Shown: positions 1 through 9,939, counted from the first letter of the stretch. The stretch: 64,000 bases of DNA from Leclercia sp. LSNIH1 (GCF_002902985.1 NZ_CP026167.1:3286001-3350000); one strand, 5' to 3'. Notes: generated by a model from the sequence alone, not told the origin. Numbers and translations are program-made.

Positions 1-226
1 GTTGTGCCTGCATCTGCTGTTGAAATACCTGAGTAGGAGGTGATCGTTCGGCTGTTTGGCGCATTGCTTAGCAGCAAGAGTAAAATACTTACGCGAACAA
101 ATAATACCCCTGGTAACAAATGGGTCAACCTTGCAGACAACAGAAGAACGCTATAGTCAACTGAACCCTAACACATTTTTCGCTGAACAATTGAAACCCA
201 GGGGGACAGACAACAGGGTCACAGCA

Positions 227-254
227 TTGACTTCCCTCCGAATAGAACGACAAT
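227..254 (+). promoter_or_regulatory. Candidate sigma-70 promoter for digH
   Basis: A TTGACT -35 (227-232) is followed after 16 nt by GACAAT (249-254), a four-of-six match to the -10 consensus. It lies about 35 nt upstream of the digH coding region. Bases 1-226 hold no gene I can support. This is read from sequence only. Confidence 0.4.
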
Positions 255-289
255 AAACGTACCCGGCGACATTCGTATAACTGGAGCTT

Positions 290-1618
290 ATCATCGCCTG
301 TTCACGTCGTTCTCAGCTTGCCACTCACCTTAAGCGCTCCGGCGCGCTCATCGCCGCGCTTTTACTGGTCAGTTGCAGCTCAACTCCCCCCAAATCTCTG
401 GTGACGCCGCTACCGCCGGTGGCGAAACAGCCCCTGCCCGATAAAACCGCACGCCACGAGCCGGTGCGCGGCGTCTGGCTGGCTACCGTCTCCCGTCTCG
501 ACTGGCCGCCCCAGGCGTCAGTGAATGGCCGCAGCGCAGAGTCGCGGAATGCCATGCAGCAGAAGGCCCTGACCGATAAGCTGGATAACCTGAAAAACCT
601 CGGGATCAACACCGTTTTTTTCCAGGTGAAACCGGACGGCACAGCCCTGTGGCCCTCTAAAATATTGCCGTGGTCAGATATGCTGACCGGCAAAATAGGT
701 GAAGATCCCGGGTACGATCCCCTGCAGTTTATGCTGGATGAAGCCCACAAGCGTGGGATGAAAGTGCATGCCTGGTTTAACCCTTACCGCGTCTCGACCA
801 ATATCCGCCCGGGTACGGTCGCCGAGTTGAACCAAACCCTGAAGCTGAATCCACCCAGCGTCTTTGTCCTGCATCGGGAGTGGATCCGCACCGCGGGCGA
901 TCGCTTTGTCCTCGACCCCGGCATCCCGGAAGTCCGGGACTGGATCACCAGCATTGTGGCGGAAGTGGTGTCGCGCTATCCGGTCGACGGCGTGCAGTTT
1001 GATGACTACTTCTATGCCGAGTCCGCAGGCTCGAAGCTGAACGACAGCCAGACCTATCGCCAGTATGGTCAGGGTTTTGACTCAAAAGCCGACTGGCGGC
1101 GCAACAATACCCAGCAGCTGATTACCCAGGTGTCGCGGACCATTAAACAGCTAAACCCGAACGTGGAGTTTGGCGTCAGCCCGGCAGGCGTATGGCGTAA
1201 CCGCTCCCACGATCCGGCCGGGTCCGACACCCGGGGTGCGGCAGCCTATGACGAGTCTTTCGCCGACACCCGCCGCTGGGTGCAGCAGGGTCTGCTGGAC
1301 TACATCGCTCCCCAGCTCTACTGGCCTTTTGCCCGGGATGCGGCGCGTTATGACGTGCTGGCAAAGTGGTGGGCCGGCGTGGTGAAACCGACCCATACGC
1401 GGCTCTATATTGGGGTGGCGCTCTATAAAGTGGGCGAACCCTCGAGCAAAGAGCCCGACTGGACGGTGAAAGGCGGCGTGCCGGAGCTGAAAAAACAGCT
1501 CGATTTGAATGAATCCGAGCCAAATATCGACGGCACGATTTTGTTCCGCGAGGACAATCTGAATCAGCCCCAGGCGCAGGATGCGGTGCGGTATTTGCGG
1601 ACGCGTTGGGGATCGTGA
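290..1618 (+). CDS. digH: DigH-like peptidoglycan glycosyl hydrolase lipoprotein (YddW family)
   Basis: Close homologue of E. coli DigH/YddW, a lipoprotein that cleaves glycan strands stripped of stem peptides, probably at the outer membrane during division. The GH10-like domain has the family blocks GINTVFFQVKPDG, HAWFNPYRVS, VDGVQFDDYFY and GVSPAGVWRNRS. The frame upstream of GTG 401 encodes a type II signal peptide (ALIAALLLVSC, lipobox Cys at 374-376), so 401 cannot be the true start. Yet no ATG, GTG or TTG lies in this frame between the stop at 278-280 and GTG 401. GGAG at 283-286 precedes two ATC codons (290, 293). Starting at 290 gives 442 aa, against 439 in E. coli, where the aligned codon is ATG. 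A rare ATC start, a point mutation or a sequence error are all possible. The function call is firm; the start is not. Confidence 0.85.
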   Translation: MIACSRRSQLATHLKRSGALIAALLLVSCSSTPPKSLVTPLPPVAKQPLPDKTARHEPVRGVWLATVSRLDWPPQASVNGRSAESRNAMQQKALTDKLDNLKNLGINTVFFQVKPDGTALWPSKILPWSDMLTGKIGEDPGYDPLQFMLDEAHKRGMKVHAWFNPYRVSTNIRPGTVAELNQTLKLNPPSVFVLHREWIRTAGDRFVLDPGIPEVRDWITSIVAEVVSRYPVDGVQFDDYFYAESAGSKLNDSQTYRQYGQGFDSKADWRRNNTQQLITQVSRTIKQLNPNVEFGVSPAGVWRNRSHDPAGSDTRGAAAYDESFADTRRWVQQGLLDYIAPQLYWPFARDAARYDVLAKWWAGVVKPTHTRLYIGVALYKVGEPSSKEPDWTVKGGVPELKKQLDLNESEPNIDGTILFREDNLNQPQAQDAVRYLRTRWGS

Positions 1619-1619
1619 T

Positions 1620-1643
1620 GCAGAGGCGGCTGTCCGCCTCTGC
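1620..1643. terminator. Intergenic hairpin between digH and the ASCH gene
   Basis: Perfect 10-bp stem (GCAGAGGCGG / CCGCCTCTGC) with a CTGT loop just after the digH stop and before the stop of the convergent ASCH gene. No strong T-run follows on either strand, so termination or mRNA 3' protection is inferred. Confidence 0.45.
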
Positions 1644-1666
1644 TACAAAGAGACTGAGCGCTTAAG

Positions 1667-2077
1667 TTACAGGCGTTCAACAACCTCAAACTCTTCAGCA
1701 ATCAGCGCCATATCCTCCGAAAAAGAACCTTCCTGCGTAAAGAAGCGCTGATGCTCTTTGCGCCAGTACTCGAGACTTAAATCGCCTTCGCCCTCTTTAC
1801 AGGCAAACTCAGCGGTGACATCACAAAAACGCACCAGACGCGCTGAAACCAGCCTGACAACGCAGGCTGGTCGCGCTTGCCCATCCAGGATAATGATGTA
1901 ACCACCAATGGTGGAGCTCGCGCCTTCTTGCTGATAAGAGGCCAGGGAGCCACAGGTGGCTGTTTTTATCCCCTTTCTGATCAGGTCTGCAAGCTCGCTG
2001 GCCAGTGCCGGGCTGTCACCCATCTGCCAGACAGCCGCACCTGGATACTTCACCGTTAATTCATCAACTGCGGTCAT
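1667..2077 (-). CDS. ASCH domain protein
   Basis: A 136-aa soluble protein of the ASCH (PUA-like) superfamily, whose members are proposed to bind RNA or modified nucleosides. The N-terminal part has the family pattern of a K/T-rich strand (GIKTATCGSL, about residues 36-45), the middle has a beta-rich core with GGYIIILDGQARPACVVRL, and the C-terminal part has EGDLSLEYWRKEHQRFF, typical of the roughly 140-aa ASCH branch. Its substrate is unknown. It stands alone, convergent with digH and separated from the LysE-type gene by a REP element. Confidence 0.7.
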   Translation of the reverse strand: MTAVDELTVKYPGAAVWQMGDSPALASELADLIRKGIKTATCGSLASYQQEGASSTIGGYIIILDGQARPACVVRLVSARLVRFCDVTAEFACKEGEGDLSLEYWRKEHQRFFTQEGSFSEDMALIAEEFEVVERL

Positions 2078-2106
2078 AAAATCCTCTTAATCGCCTATGA
2101 ACATAA

Positions 2107-2135
2107 TGCCGGGGGCGCTGCGCTTGCCCGGCCTG
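2107..2135. repeat. REP-like palindrome
   Basis: Imperfect GC-rich palindrome of the enterobacterial REP type (gccgggggcgctgcgcttgcccggc) between two minus-strand genes. The same pattern recurs at eight other intergenic places in this window. Confidence 0.6.
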
Positions 2136-2143
2136 TAACGGCA

Positions 2144-2764
2144 CTATCGCGAGCTGAGCGCAAGTTTAGCGGCGAAGGCTAAAAACAGACATCCTGTCGC
2201 TCTGTCCATCGCTTTAACGACGCCGCTTTTTCTCAGGATGGCCGAGGCAAAGTGGGTGGTTAAAATCAGCGTGACCGACCAGAGCGTACCGATTGCCACG
2301 TGAATAGTGACAAGAATAAAGGTCCATATTACAGGAGAATGCCCGGCTGGAATAAATTGCGGTAAGAAAGAGAGATAGAAAATGCCCATTTTGGGGTTAA
2401 GCACATTTCCCAGCATGCCTTTGATAAACCAGTTCCCACTGGCAGCGATATTGTTCTCGCCATGACTGAACGTTGAGCGAGGACGCCTCAGCAACTGTAC
2501 GCCCAGCCAGCACAGGTACGCGGCGCCACAGAATTTGAGTAAGGTATAAGCCAGCACAGACACTGCCAGCAGCGCACCCAGACCGAATGCGACAAGCGCA
2601 CCCCAGATGAAACAACCCACATCAATACCCAGCGCAGCCTGAAAGGCTTTTTTACCGCCTTCCGCGCAGGCGGTGCGCAGAATGAGTGCCGTATCCAGGC
2701 CAGGCGTCAGGGTAAGTAAAAGCGCAGCGAAAGAGAAAGCGAGAAGTGAATCGGTGACAGACAT
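2144..2764 (-). CDS. LysE/RhtB family amino-acid exporter
   Basis: A 206-aa inner-membrane protein with about six hydrophobic segments and the LysE/RhtB hallmarks: TPGLDTALILR near residue 21 (family TPGP-type motif) and GNVLNPKMGIFYLSFLPQF in the middle. Members export amino acids or related metabolites using the proton gradient; the substrate cannot be read from sequence. Length matches the family. It is monocistronic, and no adjacent LysR-type regulator is seen. Confidence 0.85.
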   Translation of the reverse strand: MSVTDSLLAFSFAALLLTLTPGLDTALILRTACAEGGKKAFQAALGIDVGCFIWGALVAFGLGALLAVSVLAYTLLKFCGAAYLCWLGVQLLRRPRSTFSHGENNIAASGNWFIKGMLGNVLNPKMGIFYLSFLPQFIPAGHSPVIWTFILVTIHVAIGTLWSVTLILTTHFASAILRKSGVVKAMDRATGCLFLAFAAKLALSSR

Positions 2765-2911
2765 GTTGTTTATCCGAAAGAGTGGATGCTATCCACTTTA
2801 CGCCTTGCGATCAACCTCTTAGATTTGGGGAGAGTTCATATCAGGTAGTAGCCACAGAACGACCGTTGGTCTATTGTGAAGGTCATAACAACCCGTCGGG
2901 AATAATGCACT

Positions 2912-3139
2912 ATGGATAATCCCTTACTTCAGAAAGCGATCGTTGCCTTTATTCTTGTGCTGTGGGTTGTGAGTGAATTCAGGGCTAAAGCCAAAAAACA
3001 ACATTCTGATCCTGCCATTGCAGAAGCAGATGCCAGAGAACGCAACGCATGGCGTTATTTAATATGGGGCTTCCGGGCAATTCAGATTGCAGCAATGGTT
3101 TATCTCTTCACATTATTGCTCCAGTTTTTACTGGCATAA
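2912..3139 (+). CDS. Small two-helix membrane protein of unknown function
   Basis: A 75-aa protein with a hydrophobic segment at about residues 7-22 (KAIVAFILVLWVVSEF), a charged middle (about 24-47) and a second hydrophobic segment at the C-terminus (IQIAAMVYLFTLLLQFLLA). It starts at an ATG preceded by GGGAAT. I do not recognise a family. The amino-acid pattern looks like a real small membrane protein, but nothing nearby hints at a function. Confidence 0.55.
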   Translation: MDNPLLQKAIVAFILVLWVVSEFRAKAKKQHSDPAIAEADARERNAWRYLIWGFRAIQIAAMVYLFTLLLQFLLA

Positions 3140-3255
3140 ATTCCAGTAAGATTGAGGCAATAATCGGCCTGTAATGTCGACGGGTAACGTTGCTGGTTTC
3201 CCGCTTTTCTTGTACCCTTCCCCGCTTTCAGACCTTTAATAATAACCGGACGCAT

Positions 3256-3540
3256 ATGACCGCTCACCCTTCCAGAGATCCGCTGCACGGCGTCACCCTT
3301 GAGATGATGGTTAACGCCCTCGTGGCGCGCTATGGCTGGGCGCAGCTGGGCAAGCTGATTAAAATCAACTGTTTTAACAGCGACCCCAGCGTCAAATCCA
3401 GCCTCAAATTTTTGCGCCGCACGCCCTGGGCTCGCGCCGAAGTCGAAGCGCTCTATCTGGATTCGCTGGAAGATACCGCGCCGGCCAAAGCCGACGACGA
3501 TACCTCCAGCCCCTGGGAGAGAGCCCGGGCTAACCGTTAA
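3256..3540 (+). CDS. VF530 family (DUF2132) DNA-binding protein
   Basis: A 94-aa protein matching the VF530 family: [21 protein letters not shown], then [10 protein letters not shown], then [26 protein letters not shown]530 proteins form a small helical fold reported to bind DNA; the cellular role is unclear. The ATG at 3256 is chosen because the family begins a few residues before the DPLHGV block; a longer in-frame extension to 3190 has no family similarity. Its stop codon overlaps the stop of the convergent treX gene by 3 nt. Confidence 0.8.
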   Translation: MTAHPSRDPLHGVTLEMMVNALVARYGWAQLGKLIKINCFNSDPSVKSSLKFLRRTPWARAEVEALYLDSLEDTAPAKADDDTSSPWERARANR

Positions 3541-5612
3541 GGTCGACGCAACAGCACGATACTGCGGCCCGCCAGCGGGAAGTCACTATCCGGGGTGATA
3601 GCCTGGCCCAGGTTGTCATCCTGTACCGTACTTAGCTCCAGCACCCAGCCCCCCTCGCCGCAATCCGGGATACGGAACGGTACCGCAGCCTCGTATGGAT
3701 TGATCAGCAGCAGCACCTCCTGCCAGATCCCGTTTGCAGCCTCTAAATCGGCCCGGGTCAGATAGAGCCCAAGGGTGGTGCCTTCATCCCAGTGTTCTGG
3801 CAATTGCAGGCCGCCACCCGCGTTGTACCACAGGATCTCCATCCCATCACGCCAGCTCTCGCGGCGTAACAGCGGCTGGCGGGTACGCAGCTCAATAAGA
3901 TGCCGGGTAAAATTACGCAGCATCTCGGCGCTTTCCGGCAGATCCTCCCAGTGCACCCAGCTGATCTCGCTGTCCTGACAGTAGCCGTTGTTGTTCCCCA
4001 TCTGGCTGCGGCCAAACTCATCCCCCGCCAGCAGCATCGGCGTACCGTGAGAAAAGAGCAGCGTGGTGAGGAAGTTGCGCTTCTGCTGTTCGCGCAGGGC
4101 GTTAATCTGCTCGTCGTCGGTAGGCCCTTCGGCGCCATAATTCGATGACCGGTTATCATTGTGGCCGTCGTTATTATCTTCCCCGTTCGCCTCGTTGTGC
4201 TTCTCGTTATAAGAGACCAGGTCGTTCAGGGTAAAGCCGTCATGGGCAGTGATAAAGTTGATGCTCGCCCACGGACGGCGCCCGCGCTGGTCGTAGAGAT
4301 CGCCGGAACCGAGCAGACGCGCGGCGAAGTCCGAGGAGACGTTATCCCCGCGCCAGTATTCGCGCACGGTATCACGATACTTGTCATTCCACTCGCCCCA
4401 GCCTGGCGGGAATCCCCCTACCTGATACCCGCCAGGACCGATATCCCACGGCTCACCAATCAGTTTCAGCCGCGAGAGCAGCGGATCCTGCATCATGGCA
4501 TCGAAAAAGCCCCCGCGCTGGTCGAACCCTTCCGGCTCGCGACCCAGAATGGTACCGAGGTCAAAACGGAAACCGTCGATATGCATCGATTCGGCCCAGT
4601 AGCGCAGAGAGTCCATGATCATCTGCAGCACACGGGGATGGGAGGTATTCACCGTGTTGCCAGTACCCGTGTCATTCACATAGTAACGATGCTGGCCTGC
4701 AATGGTCCGGTAGTAGGAAAAGTTGTCGATCCCCTTGAAAGAGAGCGTCGGGCCCAGCTCGTTGCCCTCGGCGGTGTGGTTATAGACCACATCCAGGATC
4801 ACTTCGATACCCGCATCGTGGAAGGCGCGCACCATATCGCGGAATCCCTGGATGCCGTTCGGACCGTAATAGCGGGATGCCGGGGAGAAGAAGTTCAGGG
4901 TGTTATAACCCCAGAAGTTTTTCAGCCCCCTGTCCAGCAGATGTTGATCGTCCGGGAAGGCGTGCACCGGCAGCAGCTCCACCGAAGTAATGCCGAGGCT
5001 TTTGATGTAATCGACAATCGCTTTATGCCCCATCCCTTCAAAGGTGCCGCGCAGCTCAGGCGGAACGGCCGGGTGAAGCTGGGTAAAGCCCTTCACGTGG
5101 GTTTCGTACAGAATGGTTTCAGACCACGGCACCGCCGGGCGATGCGGATCCTGCCCGTCAAACACCCGGGGGTCGATAACCCGGCATTTCGGCGTAAACG
5201 GCGCGCTGTCGCGGGTATCAAAGCTGAGATCGAGATCGTCATGCCCCAGCTCATAGCCAAAATGGGCGGCGTTCCAGTTCAGCTCGCCGGTTAATGCCCG
5301 GGCATAGGGATCGAGCAGCAGTTTATGCGGGTTAAAGCGGTGGCCGTTTTCGGGATCGTAAGGACCATACACACGATAGCCATACAACGCGCCCGGCTGC
5401 AGATCCGGAACGTAGCCGTGCCACACTTCGTGAGTGTATTCCGGTAGCTCCAGGCGGGCAATTTCATGCTGGCCCGTCGGATCAAACAGACATAGCTCAA
5501 CGCGTTCGGCACAGGCCGAAAAGAGCGCAAAATTGACGCCTTTGTCGTCATAGTTTGCGCCTAGCGGGTAACTCTGCCCCGCCTCAATCTGATAGATCTT
5601 ATTATTTGCCAT
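3537..5612 (-). CDS. treX: Glycogen debranching enzyme TreX/GlgX type (GH13)
   Basis: A 691-aa isoamylase-type debranching enzyme that would hydrolyse alpha-1,6 branches of glycogen to release linear maltodextrins. An N-terminal CBM48-like domain (about residues 1-130) precedes the GH13 barrel, with [26 protein letters not shown] (nucleophile Asp), KLIGEPWD (acid/base Glu) and [15 protein letters not shown] (His-Asp pair). The start is ATG 5612, which has GGGAGAG upstream; a longer frame extends to 5669 but overlaps treY. It is the third gene of treZ-treY-treX, 26 nt after treY. The operon context makes TreX more apt than GlgX, though the families are one lineage. Confidence 0.9.
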   Translation of the reverse strand: MANNKIYQIEAGQSYPLGANYDDKGVNFALFSACAERVELCLFDPTGQHEIARLELPEYTHEVWHGYVPDLQPGALYGYRVYGPYDPENGHRFNPHKLLLDPYARALTGELNWNAAHFGYELGHDDLDLSFDTRDSAPFTPKCRVIDPRVFDGQDPHRPAVPWSETILYETHVKGFTQLHPAVPPELRGTFEGMGHKAIVDYIKSLGITSVELLPVHAFPDDQHLLDRGLKNFWGYNTLNFFSPASRYYGPNGIQGFRDMVRAFHDAGIEVILDVVYNHTAEGNELGPTLSFKGIDNFSYYRTIAGQHRYYVNDTGTGNTVNTSHPRVLQMIMDSLRYWAESMHIDGFRFDLGTILGREPEGFDQRGGFFDAMMQDPLLSRLKLIGEPWDIGPGGYQVGGFPPGWGEWNDKYRDTVREYWRGDNVSSDFAARLLGSGDLYDQRGRRPWASINFITAHDGFTLNDLVSYNEKHNEANGEDNNDGHNDNRSSNYGAEGPTDDEQINALREQQKRNFLTTLLFSHGTPMLLAGDEFGRSQMGNNNGYCQDSEISWVHWEDLPESAEMLRNFTRHLIELRTRQPLLRRESWRDGMEILWYNAGGGLQLPEHWDEGTTLGLYLTRADLEAANGIWQEVLLLINPYEAAVPFRIPDCGEGGWVLELSTVQDDNLGQAITPDSDFPLAGRSIVLLRRP

Positions 5613-5638
5613 AACATCTCTCCCTCGAACCATCATTA

Positions 5639-8155
5639 TTAGCCGCAGGCCAGTAACACCCGCCAGCAATCCTGTGCATCATGTAACTTCAGGCTTTCGC
5701 CCGGTATAACGATTTCACCGCTGAAACAGTCCTGATAGCGACGCCCGGCCAGTTCAGCAGGCAAGACAACCTCCGTATCGCCCCACAGTGCCGCGCCGGT
5801 CAGTGGAAACGTCTGTGCGGCGCTGGCAAACGCCAGCCGTGGGGCGACCACGATCAATACGTCGTCGTCATCCACGCGGGCAAAGGCGATAGCTTTGTCC
5901 GCCCTTTCCCCCCGGGTCAGCAACGCGACATAGCTGCCCAAGCGGAACAGCGCCGGTTTACGCTGGCGCAGATTCAGCAGCGTGCTGGTGACATACACCT
6001 TAAGCTGGCCGTCGAGCCAGCTCGCCTCACGGGAGGCAGTATGCAGATCGGCGCTGTTGAGCTGCTGGCTGAGCTGCGCGAAATCCGGCTCGCGGCGGTT
6101 ATCCGGGTCGACGAGGCTAAAGTTAAGCCCCTCGCTGCCCTGATAAACATCCGGTACGCCCGGAGCGGTCAGTTTGATCACCGTCTGGCTCAGGCTGTTT
6201 ACCAGCCCGGCGCGGATAAACGGGCGTAACGAGGTGCTGAAGTCGCGCAGAAAATCCTGATTGTCCGGCGAGAGCAGATGGCGGGCATACTCCAGCACCA
6301 CCGTCTCATAGGCTTCGTTGCTGTCTACCCAGTCGGTACGCAGCTTGGCCTCGCGCAGCGCTTTCTCCACAAAAGCCAGGAAGCGCGCTTCCAGCGCATT
6401 CAGACCCGCCGCATCCTGGGGATCGAGTGCGGGTGGCCAGACCCCCGCCAGCGCCTGATATAACATCCAGGTGTCAGCGGCTCGCGGCGCGGTGCCATCG
6501 TTCAGAAAGCGGACATGGGTCTGATTGAGTTGCTGCCAGCGGGCCACGCACTCGGCCCATACCTGCGGCGCTTCGGTCAGGGTATAGAGCCGGGCGCGGG
6601 CATCTTCCCCGCGCTTGGTGTCGTGGGTTGAGGTGCCCGAGAGCGCATCCGGCTGGCGTTCACGCCGCGCCGTCATTTCGGTATGGAAACGTGTCAGTGA
6701 GAAGGCGCGCGGCACCGGTTCGGCCCCGACTTCGTTAAGCGCCAGATCCATGTGCTGGCGGAAAAAGAGCGTGTCTTCAACGGATTTCGCCATCAGCGGC
6801 CCGGTCAGCTGCTGGAAACGGGTGCGGAACTGGCTGGCGGTATCGCGGGCCTCATCGCTGACCTCGCCGGTCAGGATACGGGTCAACAGCGTGAGCGCGT
6901 CCGGGTCGGCGTTAACGTGGGTCAGCACGTTTTGTAGCAGCCGGATATCCGCGCCGGACATCCCCTGCGCGGTGCCATAGGTGCGATAGACCGGGAAGGC
7001 CACCAGCAGCTCCCGCAGCGCCAGGCGCAGCAGCTCTTCATCAATCGCCACGCCCTCCACCTGCGCCAGTTTTTTGGCCAGCGTCAGCAGCGTGGAGAAC
7101 TCCCCGGCGAAATTGCGATCCACCATCAGCAGGCGCGCCGCACGCAGTTCAGCGTGCATGTCCACCGGGCTACCCACCACCGCGTCGTAAGCCTGACGCA
7201 GGCTGTCGATTTTGTCGTCATCCACCAGCACTTCCGAGAGCGAGGCGATGAATTCATACCCGGTCGTGCCGGAGATGGGCCAGTCTGCGGGGAGGTTCTC
7301 CCCTTTACTGAGGATCTTCTCTACCGTGATGTAGCAATCGGCTCCCGCCTCCTGCCGCAAACGTTGCAGGTAAGCGCGCGGGTCGGCCAGACCATCCACA
7401 TGATCGATGCGCAGCCCGTCCACCGCCCCCGACCGCACCAGGGCCAGGATCAGGGCATGGCTGTCATCAAAGACCGCGTCGTCCTCAACGCGCACACCCA
7501 CCAGACCGGTGATCTCGAAGAAGCGCCGCCAGGAGAGATCCCGCGGGGCGTCGCGCCAGCTGCTGAGCCGCCACGGCTGCTGGTCATGCAGGCGTGCAAT
7601 CGCCTCAGGCTCGCGCAGGTTCAGAACCTCTTCCTCGCGCCCCATCCAGCTCTCCGGGGTGAGCGGATAGAAGTTGTCATAAACGGCCAGCGCCGGTTTA
7701 CCGGTGTTGGGATCGCGCTGGATGCTGATCTCCCCGTTTGCCAGTACCACGTCAAAGTCATCGCCCAGAAACGGCAGCGTCAGGCGGCGGGACCAGTCGA
7801 TATCAAAGTGACGGGCATAGCGGCTCTTCTCGCCATGTTCAATCACATCACGCCACCAGGCGTTTTCCAGCGAGGTGGACATATGGTTCGGGACGATATC
7901 GAGAATCAGCCCCAGGCCAGCCGCCTTAAGGGCACTGACCAGCCGTTCAAATCCGGCGCGGCCACCAATGGCCGGGTCGATCTCATTGGCGTCGGTCACG
8001 TCATAACCGTGGGTCGAATCACGGGCAGCGGTAAAAATCGGCGAGGCATACAGATGGCTGATGCCAAGTTGTTGCAGATAGGGCACCAGACTGGCGGCAC
8101 GATCGAACGTCATGCCATTACGAAACTGGATACGCCAGGTCGCTGTGGGGATCAT
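5639..8155 (-). CDS. treY: Malto-oligosyltrehalose synthase
   Basis: An 838-aa intramolecular transglycosylase that converts the reducing-end alpha-1,4 bond of a maltodextrin into an alpha,alpha-1,1 bond. GH13 motifs: GISHLYASPIFTA and GYDVTDANEIDP near the N-terminus, LDIVPNHMS, DGLRIDHVDGLADP (nucleophile Asp), YITVEKILSKGE (Glu), and SGTSTHDTKRGEDARARL (His-Asp). The C-terminal KLTAPGVPDVYQGSE block is also TreY-like. Its ATG shares one base with the treZ stop (TGATG), so the two are translationally coupled. Confidence 0.95.
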   Translation of the reverse strand: MIPTATWRIQFRNGMTFDRAASLVPYLQQLGISHLYASPIFTAARDSTHGYDVTDANEIDPAIGGRAGFERLVSALKAAGLGLILDIVPNHMSTSLENAWWRDVIEHGEKSRYARHFDIDWSRRLTLPFLGDDFDVVLANGEISIQRDPNTGKPALAVYDNFYPLTPESWMGREEEVLNLREPEAIARLHDQQPWRLSSWRDAPRDLSWRRFFEITGLVGVRVEDDAVFDDSHALILALVRSGAVDGLRIDHVDGLADPRAYLQRLRQEAGADCYITVEKILSKGENLPADWPISGTTGYEFIASLSEVLVDDDKIDSLRQAYDAVVGSPVDMHAELRAARLLMVDRNFAGEFSTLLTLAKKLAQVEGVAIDEELLRLALRELLVAFPVYRTYGTAQGMSGADIRLLQNVLTHVNADPDALTLLTRILTGEVSDEARDTASQFRTRFQQLTGPLMAKSVEDTLFFRQHMDLALNEVGAEPVPRAFSLTRFHTEMTARRERQPDALSGTSTHDTKRGEDARARLYTLTEAPQVWAECVARWQQLNQTHVRFLNDGTAPRAADTWMLYQALAGVWPPALDPQDAAGLNALEARFLAFVEKALREAKLRTDWVDSNEAYETVVLEYARHLLSPDNQDFLRDFSTSLRPFIRAGLVNSLSQTVIKLTAPGVPDVYQGSEGLNFSLVDPDNRREPDFAQLSQQLNSADLHTASREASWLDGQLKVYVTSTLLNLRQRKPALFRLGSYVALLTRGERADKAIAFARVDDDDVLIVVAPRLAFASAAQTFPLTGAALWGDTEVVLPAELAGRRYQDCFSGEIVIPGESLKLHDAQDCWRVLLACG

Positions 8156-9939
8156 CAGGTTGGTTCTCCAGGGGCAAAGCGGACAATAAGGGTGTCGGGC
8201 CGTAATTCGGTATGGATCTCAGGCCAGGCAAAGAGGGTTTCACCCGGCAGATCGGGCAACGCCTCCGTATGGCCGCCGACGTTAAACACCAGCGACAGGG
8301 TTCCCCGTGGAAACGTCCAGGTGACTGCCACGCAGCCGGGTGCCAGGTCCAGCACCTTGCCCCCACCGTTGCGGGCGGTTGCCAGCAGCGGCACAATCAC
8401 CTGCTGACGCAGCTGCAACAGGTGACGGGTAAAGCTCAACCAGCTTTCCCCCTCCGGCTGGTTAACTTTGTCCCAGTCGAGTTTCGATCGTGTAAAGGTC
8501 TCCAGCGCATTCGGATCGGGCACGCCCTCCTCCTGGTGGCTGGCATGGTCGGCGAACTCCTTCGCCCGTCCTTCCCGTACCGCCCGCGCAAGATCACCGT
8601 GAAAATCGGTAAAGAAAAGGAATGGCCGGGTTTCGCCGAACTCCTCGCCCATAAACATGAGCGGGATATGCGGCGACAGCAGCAGCGCGGCCAGCAGCAC
8701 CCGGGTGCGATCCTCCCCGATAAGGGAGAGCAGACGATCCCCCTGCGCCCGGTTACCCACCTGGTCGTGATTCTGGATAAAGTCGACAAAGGCCACCGGC
8801 GGCTGGTCGATGCTTTTAACCCCGCGTGGCTCCCGGTCCCGGGGAGTGATTTCGCCCTGATAGGCAAACCCTTCCGCCAGCGCCCGGGCGACCCATTTTT
8901 CCGGCTGATGCGCAAAGTCCCTGTACCAGGCGTGGGTTTCCCCGCTGGCCAGGACGTGAATGGCATTGTGCAGATCGTCATTCCATTCGGCGGTATAAAG
9001 CGACGGGGAGCCATCCTCACCGTAAGGATGCAACGAGATAATGTTGCGGTTGTCTTCGGTGGTGAGATGGATCGGGCGATCGGTTATCTGCGCCCGGATG
9101 CGTTCAGCAATTTCAACCAGGATATGTTTTTCAGACGAATCTGCAATGTGATCGATGGCGTCGAAGCGCAATCCATCGAAGCGGAACGCCTCCAGCCAGT
9201 ATAGCGGCACGCCGATCATAAACTGGCGCACGGGGGCCACATCGTAGGCGATGCCATTTCCCCAGGGGGTCATTCGCTCCGGATGGAAAAAGTCCGGGGA
9301 GAGGCGCGGGAGGTAGTTTCCCTCCGGACCAAAATGGTTCAGCACAATATCCAGCTCCACCGACAGTCCCAGTCCGTGAGCGGTATCCACAAAGGCTTTC
9401 AGCTCATCTGGCGTACCGTAGGCGCTGTGCGGGGCATAGAGCAGCACTCCGTCATAGCCCCAGTTGCGATTGCCTCCGGCCTGCGATACGGGCATCAGTT
9501 CAATCATTGTGATGCCCAGCGAGGCCAGATACGGCAGCTTGTCGGCTGCCGCGCGGAAGGTGCCTTCCGGGGTAAAGGTACCGATATGCAGCTCATAGAC
9601 CACGCTCTCTTCCCAGCGTCGGCCCTGCCATTCAGTGTTGCGCCAGACATAGCTGTCGGGATCGCACACCAGCGAAGGACCGTTGACATCCCCTTGCTGG
9701 GCGCGGGAGGCGGGATCCGGCACCGCAGTGCCGTCTGCCAGAATATAACTGTAGGGTGAACCGGGTTTGACGTAGTCAACCGTCAGTTCGAATCCGCCGT
9801 CACCGGTCGGGTGCATCGCCAGCGTTTCGTCGTTGAGGCGCAGGGAGACCTGCTCCTGACCGCTGGCCCATAGATGGAAGCGAACCGTGTTAGCATCAAT
9901 GTGTTCACAACCCCAATACGTAATAGATTTAGCTGTCAT
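8155..9939 (-). CDS. treZ: Malto-oligosyltrehalose trehalohydrolase
   Basis: A 594-aa GH13 enzyme that cleaves maltooligosyl-trehalose made by TreY, releasing trehalose. An N-terminal beta-sandwich (about 1-100) precedes the barrel, with ELDIVLNHFGPEGN, RFDGLRFDAIDHI (nucleophile Asp), IHLTTEDNRN (Glu) and DFIQNHDQVGNRAQGDR (His-Asp). It is the first gene of the operon treZ-treY-treX. With treX it gives a route from glycogen to trehalose independent of OtsAB, in keeping with osmotic or stationary-phase protection. Confidence 0.95.
   Translation of the reverse strand: MTAKSITYWGCEHIDANTVRFHLWASGQEQVSLRLNDETLAMHPTGDGGFELTVDYVKPGSPYSYILADGTAVPDPASRAQQGDVNGPSLVCDPDSYVWRNTEWQGRRWEESVVYELHIGTFTPEGTFRAAADKLPYLASLGITMIELMPVSQAGGNRNWGYDGVLLYAPHSAYGTPDELKAFVDTAHGLGLSVELDIVLNHFGPEGNYLPRLSPDFFHPERMTPWGNGIAYDVAPVRQFMIGVPLYWLEAFRFDGLRFDAIDHIADSSEKHILVEIAERIRAQITDRPIHLTTEDNRNIISLHPYGEDGSPSLYTAEWNDDLHNAIHVLASGETHAWYRDFAHQPEKWVARALAEGFAYQGEITPRDREPRGVKSIDQPPVAFVDFIQNHDQVGNRAQGDRLLSLIGEDRTRVLLAALLLSPHIPLMFMGEEFGETRPFLFFTDFHGDLARAVREGRAKEFADHASHQEEGVPDPNALETFTRSKLDWDKVNQPEGESWLSFTRHLLQLRQQVIVPLLATARNGGGKVLDLAPGCVAVTWTFPRGTLSLVFNVGGHTEALPDLPGETLFAWPEIHTELRPDTLIVRFAPGEPT

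Noticed and set aside
56..256. 66-codon frame at the start of the window
   Set aside because: No ribosome site, no recognisable family, and it overlaps the candidate digH promoter.
401..1618. GTG 401 as the start of digH
   Set aside because: It would remove the signal peptide and lipobox that are plainly encoded upstream in the same frame.
4161..5294. Long open frame on the strand opposite treX (377 codons), and similar frames opposite treY and treZ
   Set aside because: They run antisense to well-conserved GH13 genes; the translations have no recognisable domain and reflect the codon bias of the real gene.
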